From Lewinellaceae bacterium (GTDB lineage: Bacteria; Bacteroidota; Bacteroidia; Chitinophagales; Saprospiraceae), in contig JACJYL010000002.1 of NCBI GenBank assembly GCA_020636105.1, positions 620,001 through 684,000 on the forward strand: a stretch of 64,000 bases of DNA, written 5' to 3'. Shown one piece after another: positions 57,131-64,000 of the stretch; the stretch's first letter is position 1; each line of letters opens with the position of its first letter. The notes below the pieces were generated by a model. The model was not told the DNA's origin. It made no database searches and saw only the letters and a list, made by a program, of their open reading frames with translations. The position numbers and the translations under genes are program-made.

Positions 57131-58330
57131 ATGAAATTTTCACGTCAACTTCTATTAAGCCTTCTGCTAAGTCTCATTTTTAGCCCCATTTTCGGTCAGG
57201 AAATGCGGGAAAACGACCAGGGGGAGAAGATCATTGTCTGGCCGGATGGCTCATGGCAGTATTTTTCTGATTTTGGCAGTGAGGATCCGGGGTCCTTGCA
57301 CGGCCGGCAAAATGCAGGATCAGAACAATCTTTCCCCATTTATGACGGCACCATTGCTCCTTTGGAAGGCTACGTATCCATCACGGAAAATGATATTCTC
57401 AAAATTGCCGTTCGAAAATCACAATTGGCAAAAGATGCCGCCGACATTGCGTCCGAAAGATCCAAACAAGCCAAAGAGGTACGCCTGAACATCGAAAAAG
57501 AACTGGCGAATGCCATGGCCGATGCGGGGCCCGACCAGGAAGAGATCCGGCGAATCAGGATCCGGCTGGAGGCTGCCAAAAAAACAGAATTGTCCACCGA
57601 TCTGGAAGCCCGGGAAGCCATGGAAGGCGCCCAACGAGCTAAGGAAATGACCGCAAAAGGGGCTTATGTAGAAGCCTACCTCGAAAACCAGGATACTAAA
57701 AAAAGGCAATCCCTGTTGTCCACGGAACAGCGCCAAATTTCCGGCCAGAACTACCAGAATATCCTCCCCCTAACAGAGAGTTATACGGGCGATTCAAAAA
57801 AGGACGACCTGATCTTAAATCCACCGCCACCACCCTGCAGCATTGTTTTTGAAGGGAATGACGAACGTACAGGGCGTCCGCGCAGAGACGTGCAGCAGCA
57901 GGTATTATTCACCTATACCGACGAACGATTGCGTCCTTACCTGAAAGATAAAGAATATCTTCGCTGTGAAGGATTCCTCACTTCCATCGGGGGCGGTTTC
58001 CGGTATTTGACGCTGGTTTTCACCTTTGCTTATCCCAATGCCAGGGAAGCCTACGGGTTTATTGAGAAAGGAAGTGTGCTCACCATCAAAATGCTCAACG
58101 GGAACTTTGTGAATCTTTTCTCCGGCAAAATGGACCGGGGAAGTTATAATACGAAAACTCAACTCCTCACCTACCGGGTTCATTATCCTATTGACAGGGG
58201 GCAGTTGGGTCTGTTGGAAAAAGATGAGGTGGATGCTTTCCGGGTGTTCTGGAGCAGTGGTTATGAAGAATACGAGGTCTTTCAACTCGATTTTTTCCAA
58301 AGCCAGCTGGATTGCCTGGAGCAGGATTGA
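57131..58330 (+). CDS. Secreted protein with a central coiled coil, unknown
   Basis: The protein has 399 residues from MKFSRQLLLSLLLSLIFSPIFGQ, which is a signal peptide; a start nine bases upstream is also possible. The opening KIIVWPDGSWQYFSDF is a conserved type of Bacteroidota periplasmic segment. Residues of about 90-190 are a strongly charged coiled coil (AKDAADIASERSKQAKEV). The C-terminal 150 residues are beta-rich. The function is unknown. Confidence 0.72.
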   Translation: MKFSRQLLLSLLLSLIFSPIFGQEMRENDQGEKIIVWPDGSWQYFSDFGSEDPGSLHGRQNAGSEQSFPIYDGTIAPLEGYVSITENDILKIAVRKSQLAKDAADIASERSKQAKEVRLNIEKELANAMADAGPDQEEIRRIRIRLEAAKKTELSTDLEAREAMEGAQRAKEMTAKGAYVEAYLENQDTKKRQSLLSTEQRQISGQNYQNILPLTESYTGDSKKDDLILNPPPPPCSIVFEGNDERTGRPRRDVQQQVLFTYTDERLRPYLKDKEYLRCEGFLTSIGGGFRYLTLVFTFAYPNAREAYGFIEKGSVLTIKMLNGNFVNLFSGKMDRGSYNTKTQLLTYRVHYPIDRGQLGLLEKDEVDAFRVFWSSGYEEYEVFQLDFFQSQLDCLEQD

Positions 58331-58431
58331 AAAATTATAGTCCTACGATACTTTGATAATGGGATGATAAGCCTTAAAACATGAGGTTGAGATGATTTTC
58401 AAGGCACATGATTAAAGAACAAATGTAACAC

Positions 58432-59028
58432 ATGAAAGAAGTAAAAATGCTAGGCCTCAAGCTTCCCACCGACCCCCGGTGGGTAAACCTGGCCGAGATG
58501 GAACTGGAAGAAGTTTTAACCGATCACGCCTACTGTGAACAAAAGGCGGCCACCTATTGCATTTCGCTCATTCAACTCTATCCGGACCGCAAAGAGCTCG
58601 TCGCTGAGCTGGCCCCGGTGGTAACAGAAGAATGGGGGCATTTCAGATCGGTCCTGCATGAACTGGAAAAGCGCAACCTGCAACTGGGCAAGCAACGCAA
58701 AGACGAATATGTCAAGCAACTCCTGGCCTTCCAGGAAAAGGGCGGTAACCGCGACAACAGCCTCCTGGAAAGGCTGCTCACCTGTGCCTTGATCGAGGCC
58801 AGAAGCTGCGAACGCTTCCGTCTGCTCTCCATTGGACTGGAGGATGAAGAGTTAAGACAGTTTTACCACAAATTCATGATTGCCGAGGCAGGCCATTACC
58901 ACCTTTTTATCGAACTGGCCAGAAAGTATTTTGGCCGCGAAAGAACCGACAAACGCTGGAATGAATACCTTGAAAAAGAAGCCGAGATACTAAAATCACT
59001 TGAACTACGGGGCGACAGGATGCATTAG
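58432..59028 (+). CDS. MiaE-like tRNA-(ms2io6A) hydroxylase
   Basis: This 198-residue ferritin-like diiron protein carries the iron ligands in TEEWGHF (Glu67, His70), IEARSCERF and AEAGHYHLF. This four-helix pattern is that of tRNA 2-methylthio-N6-isopentenyl adenosine hydroxylase, which modifies position 37 of tRNA. It starts at ATG 58432; an inner ATG (58450, MLGLKLP) is an alternative. Confidence 0.85.
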   Translation: MKEVKMLGLKLPTDPRWVNLAEMELEEVLTDHAYCEQKAATYCISLIQLYPDRKELVAELAPVVTEEWGHFRSVLHELEKRNLQLGKQRKDEYVKQLLAFQEKGGNRDNSLLERLLTCALIEARSCERFRLLSIGLEDEELRQFYHKFMIAEAGHYHLFIELARKYFGRERTDKRWNEYLEKEAEILKSLELRGDRMH

Positions 59029-59630
59029 GAAAATTTAAAATGATAAATTTAAAATTTAAAATTTAAAATTATAAAGTAATGATTTTAAATGACTTACAAG
59101 ATTAAACATGACAATTTGTTTTTTTCGTTCCGTAAGTAGTTCACGAAAATTGTTAAACAATGGAAAATTTGATCTGCTAAGGTTTGGGGCGAACAAGTAT
59201 TTTTACCTGCCTGATCTTTTTTTTCCAGGTATTTTCACCTCCATTAATTTCCCGTATTAATACGCTTTTTCTCCACCACATATTTGCTGACCTTTGTCAC
59301 ATCAAGGTAATAAACACCCGTGGATTTTTTTCAAAAGAATCGGACGTTTTTGCTGGCTTAGCTAAATTGGATTCACTCTTGTTTAACCTATAAACTATTT
59401 GAATCATAGGGTCATCGGGAACTGACATTCGATTTTCAGCGTCCCGGTGGCTTTTTTGTCTTTCTCCTCCCCGTAATCATCTCATACATCAACATTAAAG
59501 ACTCTCGAAGCAATCGTACATATTATTTATATCTACAATATAATATACCGGCATTTCGAATTAAACCAATCAAAAACGAACAATTGTTGGTGAAAAACAA
59601 AAAATAAGACTGAATTATTTTTACATATTG
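59029..59630. other. AT-rich gene-poor stretch after miaE
   Basis: I see no credible gene. Direct repeats of AAATTTAAAAT lie at 59040-59085. Confidence 0.5.
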
Positions 59631-59661
59631 TTTTATTTCATAAATAATAATTATACCTTTG
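59631..59661 (+). promoter_or_regulatory. Promoter for a putative small RNA
   Basis: TACCTTTG at 59654-59661 is a full TAnnTTTG element. TTTT at 59631-59634, 19 bases upstream, is a one-mismatch version of the TTTG box. Transcription would start near 59667. Confidence 0.5.
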
Positions 59662-59666
59662 CATGG

Positions 59667-59950
59667 CATACAAAAAAAAACATCATCCAAAACTTTGAGT
59701 ATGCTGACGAACAAACTCACCGATTAAAATAATACTGCACTTTATTATTTCTTTGAAGGCTATCTCTTAAATAGATAAAAAATTGTTTTAGGCGTTTTTA
59801 TTGTCTATACACTCCAGTGTAAGAGAAGTTTCTCACAGTTCCCTTTAGTGAGTGATCTCCTTCACATGAAACAAATTTACATTACATAAGACAACCTAAA
59901 ACAAAGTTATTATTCAGTGAAGTCGGTGCCTTTTGGTGTCGACTTTTTTT
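59667..59950 (+). ncRNA. Candidate small RNA of about 280 nt
   Basis: A promoter match and a strong plus-strand terminator bound this stretch, and no plus-strand gene lies between them. Two short frames (MAYKKKHHPKL and MLTNKLTD) do not look like genes. Internal pairing is visible in CTCAC...GTGAG within a GAAG/CTTC stem at about 59832-59865. It does not look to me like tmRNA, RNase P RNA or SRP RNA, and I cannot place it in a named family. Confidence 0.4.
59920..59950 (+). terminator. Terminator of the candidate small RNA
   Basis: AAGTCGGTGCC, a TTTT loop and GGTGTCGACTT form an 11-bp stem (three wobble pairs), followed by a run of seven T. The T-run is on the plus strand, although the next plus-strand gene upstream (miaE) ends 890 bp away. 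Confidence 0.75.
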
Positions 59951-60596
59951 ATTTTGAGTCCTGCAGTGCGTATACGAGCATATACGCTTCTTTTTCAATT
60001 CGATAAACGATAGAGAACCGCATCTCCAGGTCATCTTTCCTAACCATACCGCTACAGGTACCGCCTTCTTTTTTATAGGTAAAGGGATCAATCATGATAT
60101 GCTTTCTGAAGTCGAGTTGTTTCCGGCCGTAAGCCTTATACAGGCATTCTTTGGCCCCCCAAAGGACGTGCAGATGTTCCAGATAGGTGTCTGGGACTAT
60201 ACTGGCCAATTCTTCTGGATTCATCACTCTTCTGGCCACAGCAACCAGTTTGCCAACTATCTTCTGGATATCCACCCCGTTGTTGACGAGAGAGGCCACA
60301 GCCGCTGCCATCCCTTCCGAATGACTGATAGAAATATGATGGTCCGAATGCTCGAGATATGGTTTGCCGAATTCATCTTTGAGAAAAGCGCCTCTTTTTA
60401 TTCTTCCCGACATTTCATGAACGAGATGCCTTACCCCCAGCCATTCAAGCCTTTTGGGGCCTTTGATTAAGCTCAATTGTCTCAACTCCCCCGGGTAAAG
60501 CAATAGCTCATTGAGGAACCAGCTTTCGTCTTCGTTTATTTCCCAGACTCCGAGTTCTATTCCCGGATCAATATATTCGTGAAACAATAATGGCAT
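59949..60596 (-). CDS. 4'-phosphopantetheinyl transferase, Sfp type
   Basis: This 215-residue enzyme attaches the phosphopantetheine arm to acyl-carrier or peptidyl-carrier proteins. The family signatures are NNGVDI (Asp109) and WGAKECLYKAYG (Glu150, Lys154), with the SISHSEG stretch between the domains. No carrier-protein gene or NRPS/PKS adjoins it, so it may serve fatty-acid synthesis. It is divergent from the small membrane protein gene at 60737. Confidence 0.88.
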   Translation of the reverse strand: MPLLFHEYIDPGIELGVWEINEDESWFLNELLLYPGELRQLSLIKGPKRLEWLGVRHLVHEMSGRIKRGAFLKDEFGKPYLEHSDHHISISHSEGMAAAVASLVNNGVDIQKIVGKLVAVARRVMNPEELASIVPDTYLEHLHVLWGAKECLYKAYGRKQLDFRKHIMIDPFTYKKEGGTCSGMVRKDDLEMRFSIVYRIEKEAYMLVYALQDSK

Positions 60597-60736
60597 GACT
60601 GAGCAGCACTGCTTTTTTATTAATCGTTAAAGTTAATTTTAAAAGCATGTTTATCAAAGAATTTAAGGAAAGGATGAGTGGATTTTTGTACTTTTTCTTA
60701 ATTTGGACAAGCACATTAAAATTTAAAATCACTACC

Positions 60737-60895
60737 ATGGAGGAAGTTAAAAAAAAAGGCATGAGTTTTGGGAAATTCCTGCTCATCATCATCGTTTTCA
60801 TTATAGCTTTAATCGTTTTGCAGAAAATGGGGGTCAAGGTCGTAAAAACAACGGAAAAGTCTGAAATGACTGATCATCCTCATCCGGGTTACTGA
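60737..60895 (+). CDS. Small single-pass membrane protein (52 residues)
   Basis: The protein has one hydrophobic helix (FGKFLLIIIVFIIALIVLQKMG) between charged ends, with a His/Pro tail. The longer frame from 60647 seems artificial, so I start at MEEVKKKG. The function is unknown. A hairpin terminator follows. Confidence 0.5.
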   Translation: MEEVKKKGMSFGKFLLIIIVFIIALIVLQKMGVKVVKTTEKSEMTDHPHPGY

Positions 60896-60954
60896 CATTC
60901 AGTACACACAGGTTCCTTTTTAGGCGATTAAGATTATCCAATAGTCCGAAAAAT

Positions 60955-60994
60955 AAAATCCCAAATTTTGCTGTAAAACAAAATTTGGGATTTT
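60955..60994. terminator. Bidirectional terminator
   Basis: AAAATCCCAAATTTTG and its exact complement CAAAATTTGGGATTTT are separated by eight bases. It sits between the plus-strand gene ending at 60895 and the minus-strand gene ending at 61022, and serves both. Confidence 0.85.
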
Positions 60995-61021
60995 ATGGAT
61001 CTGTATTTAGAGAAAAAACGG

Positions 61022-61585
61022 TTATTCTCTCAAAAACACCAACTCATCTTCCTCTGATAAGGTAATCACAACAGAAGGTTCGCCGGGAGTTTTATCATCC
61101 TGTCGGTACCTGCTCACGTAATCCACGGCCTGGATGACTTCAGAACTTATCGCCCCGAAGGTGGTCGGCAAATATTTTTCATCAAAACTGGCAAAACAAG
61201 TTGCGAGAGGGCCGCCAAAAGCTGCGATCAATTCCCGGCAGTAATCATCCTGACAAATCCTGAACGCAATGTCGGTATCACTACTTAATATGTGAGAAGC
61301 CATTCCTACCGGCTCCCCGAATTTTATACTCAACGGACGGGTATGGTAAAGCAGGAGTGTTTCAATACGAGGATGCAAATGCTTAATGTATTGTTTCAAC
61401 ATAGGAATAGAATCCACAATAATCTCAACGGTAGCTTTTGAGTCGATCAAACTCAACACTTTTTCTACCGCTTCCTCATGGGTGGCATCACATCCAATAC
61501 TCCAAAGCGTATCCGTTGGATATAAAATTAACCCTCCCCTCCTTAAAGTATTCAATGCATCGTTTAGCTCATAGTTTGGAAACAT
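61022..61585 (-). CDS. Degenerate Sua5/YciO/YrdC-family protein
   Basis: The protein has 187 residues from MFPNYELND; a start 30 bases upstream is possible. The opening LRRGGLILYPTDTLWSIGCDA is the YrdC fold. The catalytic K-x-R pair of threonylcarbamoyl-AMP synthase is replaced (region LIDSKATVEIIV). The usual SxSAN motif reads ATCFAS. It is therefore unlikely to make threonylcarbamoyl-AMP and may be a paralogue with another role. The canonical enzyme is presumably encoded elsewhere. Confidence 0.8.
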   Translation of the reverse strand: MFPNYELNDALNTLRRGGLILYPTDTLWSIGCDATHEEAVEKVLSLIDSKATVEIIVDSIPMLKQYIKHLHPRIETLLLYHTRPLSIKFGEPVGMASHILSSDTDIAFRICQDDYCRELIAAFGGPLATCFASFDEKYLPTTFGAISSEVIQAVDYVSRYRQDDKTPGEPSVVITLSEEDELVFLRE

Positions 61586-61615
61586 AAGAGTAGTTCGCTT
61601 TGTAAAAGTCGTCAT

Positions 61616-62159
61616 TAACTGTGGGTTTAAAAATCATAAAAAGTCTAACTTAACTTGAACACCATTTTCATTATTCTATTGCCATATTAATCCGGAATTT
61701 TGATAAACGATTTTGAAAAGTAAATTATTGTTAGCCAAAGGCATTAAAACAATCATCTTAAAAAATTAACCCAAAATGCAACTTCATCAAGTATTTCCCC
61801 TTCAAACAATACCTATTTTCGATGCCGATCAAATAGTTGCCCATTTGCCATAAAACCAACTTAAAGGAGCCTTGTAAGGAGGTGAATTTCAAATTTTTTA
61901 TCGGTAATACCGTTTAATTTATCTAAAACCAATGACCTTATTTTGTAAAAAAACCAATAGGCAACTATTTTTACAGGGATTTTTATTTTACAGGTTTAAA
62001 GCCTAAATAACCTTTAATTCAATTTTTTAGCACTAAATTCGTACCTCCTAAGCGTTTGTTTGTATGCACAGAGCAATTCTATTGATGTCAAAACAACAAC
62101 CTGACTTTCTGCAAACACGGGTTTAAAAGGGGATAAAATGCAATCAAACCATATTGATT
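61616..62159. other. Gap upstream of the GH3-family gene
   Basis: No gene is recognised. A TAAGGAGGTGA string at 61875 resembles a Shine-Dalgarno sequence, but no start codon follows at a useful distance. Confidence 0.4.
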
Positions 62160-63701
62160 ATGCCTGGATCAGAGAAAAAAGGAATCTTAAAAAAAGGAGC
62201 CAAACTGGTTAAAAATTTAGATCGTGGACACTTTTCACCTTTATCTTTACAAAAGCGTACTCTGCAACAACTGCTGCGGCAGGCTGGTAACACCGCTTTT
62301 GGGAAACATTATGATTTCCCTGAAATAAACGGGTCTAAAGATGTTATTGCTGCATTTCAACATACCGTGCCTATTCATGATTATGAGAAAATATTCAATG
62401 AATGGTGGCATCACAGCCTAAAAGGAGAAAAGGATATTGCATGGAGAGGCACTGTTAAATATTTTGGCCTCAGTTCCGGTACTACAGGAGCTGCCAGCAA
62501 ATACATTCCCATTACCACCGATATGACCCGGGCCATGCGTCAAACGGCCTTCCGGCTTTTCGCCTGCTTACCTAAGTACGGTCTCCCTGCCAGCTTTTAT
62601 CTCAAAAACTGGTTCATGATCGGAGGCAGTGCCAGTCTCCGCCCTGAAGGAAATTGTTTTGTAGGGGATCTGAGTGGCATAAACGCCAAGCACCCTCCTA
62701 TTTGGATCAGACCTTATTTCAAACCAGGCATTGAGATCGCTCATTATAAAGACTGGGATCAACGTATTCTGGCCATCGCTCAAAATGCGCCCAAATGGGA
62801 TATTGGCATCGTGACGGGTATTCCTTCATGGGTGCAACTTTCATTAGAATACATTATCGATTACCATAAGCTGGATACCATACATGATATTTGGCCCAAC
62901 CTATCCGTTTTCGTAACGGGTGGAACAGCTTTTGCTCCCTATAAGAAAAGTTTTGAAAAACTTTTGGCCAAACCTTTGATCTACCAGGACTCCTACCTGG
63001 CATCTGAAGGTTTTGTGGCATACCAGGCCAGGCCGGAAACCAGCGCCATGAAGATGTCTCTGAACAGTGGTATCTTTTTCGAATTTGTTCCGTTTAATTC
63101 AGAAAACTTCGATTCTGAAGGCAACATTTTACCTTCGGCCATAGCCCTCCATATCGATGAAGTAAAAGAACATCAGGACTATGCTTTGCTGATGAGTACC
63201 TGTGCAGGAGCCTGGAGATACCTCATTGGGGATACCGTTCGGTTTACGGATGTCGAACGCAAAGAGATTATCATTACCGGAAGAACCAAACATTTTCTGA
63301 GCATTTGTGGAGAGCACCTTTCCATTGACAATATGAACCAGGCTATTCGCAAAACAGAGGAATTATTGGATATCTCTATTGGAGAATTTACTGTTTCCGG
63401 TGTTAAGTCAGGAAGTCATTTTGCTCACAAATGGTATATTGGCAGTAAAAATAAAATTGAAGCCGCCCATTTGACCAAAATACTTGATGAACAACTTATG
63501 CTGGTGAATGATGATTATCGCGCAGAGCGTAACGCCATGCTACAAAAACCGCAGATGAAGATTATACCCAATGAGCTCTTCATGCATTGGCAACGTTCCA
63601 TCGGCAAACTAAACGGCCAGAGTAAAATTCCCCGGGTGATGAAGTCCGATCAATTCGCTGAATGGGAAAGTTTTGTTGAAAAGGAAATGCAATCCTCGTG
63701 A
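62160..63701 (+). CDS. GH3-family acyl-AMP ligase
   Basis: In this 513-residue protein of the GH3 (auxin-responsive promoter) superfamily the nucleotide loop is SSGTTGAASKYIP. The middle region YQDSYLASEGF and the C-terminal TGRTKHFLSICGEHL are typical of the family. Plant members join amino acids to jasmonate or auxin; the bacterial substrate is unknown. I start at ATG 62160. The stop codon overlaps the GTG start of the LysE-type gene, so the two are translationally coupled. Confidence 0.88.
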   Translation: MPGSEKKGILKKGAKLVKNLDRGHFSPLSLQKRTLQQLLRQAGNTAFGKHYDFPEINGSKDVIAAFQHTVPIHDYEKIFNEWWHHSLKGEKDIAWRGTVKYFGLSSGTTGAASKYIPITTDMTRAMRQTAFRLFACLPKYGLPASFYLKNWFMIGGSASLRPEGNCFVGDLSGINAKHPPIWIRPYFKPGIEIAHYKDWDQRILAIAQNAPKWDIGIVTGIPSWVQLSLEYIIDYHKLDTIHDIWPNLSVFVTGGTAFAPYKKSFEKLLAKPLIYQDSYLASEGFVAYQARPETSAMKMSLNSGIFFEFVPFNSENFDSEGNILPSAIALHIDEVKEHQDYALLMSTCAGAWRYLIGDTVRFTDVERKEIIITGRTKHFLSICGEHLSIDNMNQAIRKTEELLDISIGEFTVSGVKSGSHFAHKWYIGSKNKIEAAHLTKILDEQLMLVNDDYRAERNAMLQKPQMKIIPNELFMHWQRSIGKLNGQSKIPRVMKSDQFAEWESFVEKEMQSS

Positions 63702-64000
63702 ATTTAATCTGGCAGGGTATCTTACTTGGACTGGGACTCAGCGTTTTGGTGGGCCCATTGATTTTTCTCTATATCCAGGTAGGAATTCAATTTGGATTTC
63801 GATCCGCTTTTTTCCTGGGACTCGGTGCCTGGATGAGCGACCTGATGTTTATCCTAATCATTTATTTTGGAATTTCTTTTGTGCTACAGGTAACTGGCAG
63901 TCATGGCTTTGTCTTGTGGATGGGAATAATTGGCGGAGTAATTCTCATATTTATCGGAGCCGGGCTGTTATTACACCGCCCCAAAGAACAAGTTAAGGAA
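63698..64000 (+). CDS. LysE-family exporter, cut by the window end
   Basis: The frame from GTG 63698 is open to the window end (101 codons, no stop). The residues VNLIWQGILLGLGLSVLVGP and the next GFRSAFFLGLGAWMSDLMFI match the LysE/RhtB amino-acid exporter pattern of hydrophobic helices with a Gly-Pro turn. A possible amino-acid exporter coupled to a GH3 enzyme suggests handling of an amino-acid conjugate. Confidence 0.8.
   Translation, partial: MNLIWQGILLGLGLSVLVGPLIFLYIQVGIQFGFRSAFFLGLGAWMSDLMFILIIYFGISFVLQVTGSHGFVLWMGIIGGVILIFIGAGLLLHRPKEQVKE

Noticed and set aside
61875..61885. Shine-Dalgarno-like TAAGGAGGTGA
   Set aside because: No start codon lies at a suitable distance, and Bacteroidota rarely use this signal.

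Overview
The window reads as chromosomal DNA of a Bacteroidota bacterium, probably of the Saprospiraceae type (inference from gene content; no rRNA gene is present to confirm it). The grounds are type IX secretion (T9SS) sorting domains of both the A and B kinds, a SusC/SusD pair, many lipoproteins, promoters of the Bacteroidota form TTTG-N20-TAnnTTTG, and almost no Shine-Dalgarno sequences. No plasmid, phage or CRISPR locus is visible.

Layout. 1-10.6 kb: two giant T9SS-exported repeat proteins, one with a type B sorting domain and one with 16 repeats of about 81 residues and a type A domain. 10.7-14.4 kb: an operon of an HDAC-type deacetylase and a fused ADP-forming acyl-CoA synthetase/GNAT acetyltransferase. 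14.7-21.9 kb: a SusC/SusD pair bracketed by palindromic REP-like arrays, with one intact and one truncated REP-associated tyrosine transposase (RAYT). 21.9-28.0 kb: an apparent secreted operon (lipoprotein, 1131-residue protein of unknown function, fibronectin type III protein). 28.2-30.9 kb: two tandem-domain universal stress proteins and a small membrane protein. 31.1-35.5 kb: a translesion pair, DinB and a DnaE-type alpha subunit. 35.6-40.6 kb: gene remnants, hairpin repeats, a large outer-membrane protein and a small secreted protein.

41.1-51.1 kb is the most suggestive metabolic locus. It holds an SSS symporter, a cytosolic alpha/beta hydrolase, a KASIII-like protein without the family's His and Asn, a lipoprotein class-2 lipase, an acyl-CoA ligase, a Cys-rich lipoprotein, an outer-membrane barrel and a lipoprotein paralogue of the first hydrolase. 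I read it as a possible two-compartment pathway for an ester polymer or lipid. 51.2-64 kb holds mostly housekeeping genes: an unknown helical protein, Ogt, CdaA, prolyl oligopeptidase, MiaE-like hydroxylase, a phosphopantetheinyl transferase, a degenerate YrdC-like protein, a GH3-family protein and a LysE-type exporter cut by the window end. Here too are an Avd-like gene remnant, a 76-bp tandem repeat and a candidate small RNA.

Signals not explained by genes: a 29-bp element conserved upstream of two unrelated operons (10665 and 28062), a shared palindrome upstream of the deacetylase operon and of a stress-protein gene (14563 and 30245), heptameric repeats abutting stop codons, and the paired REP arrays with terminal hairpins.
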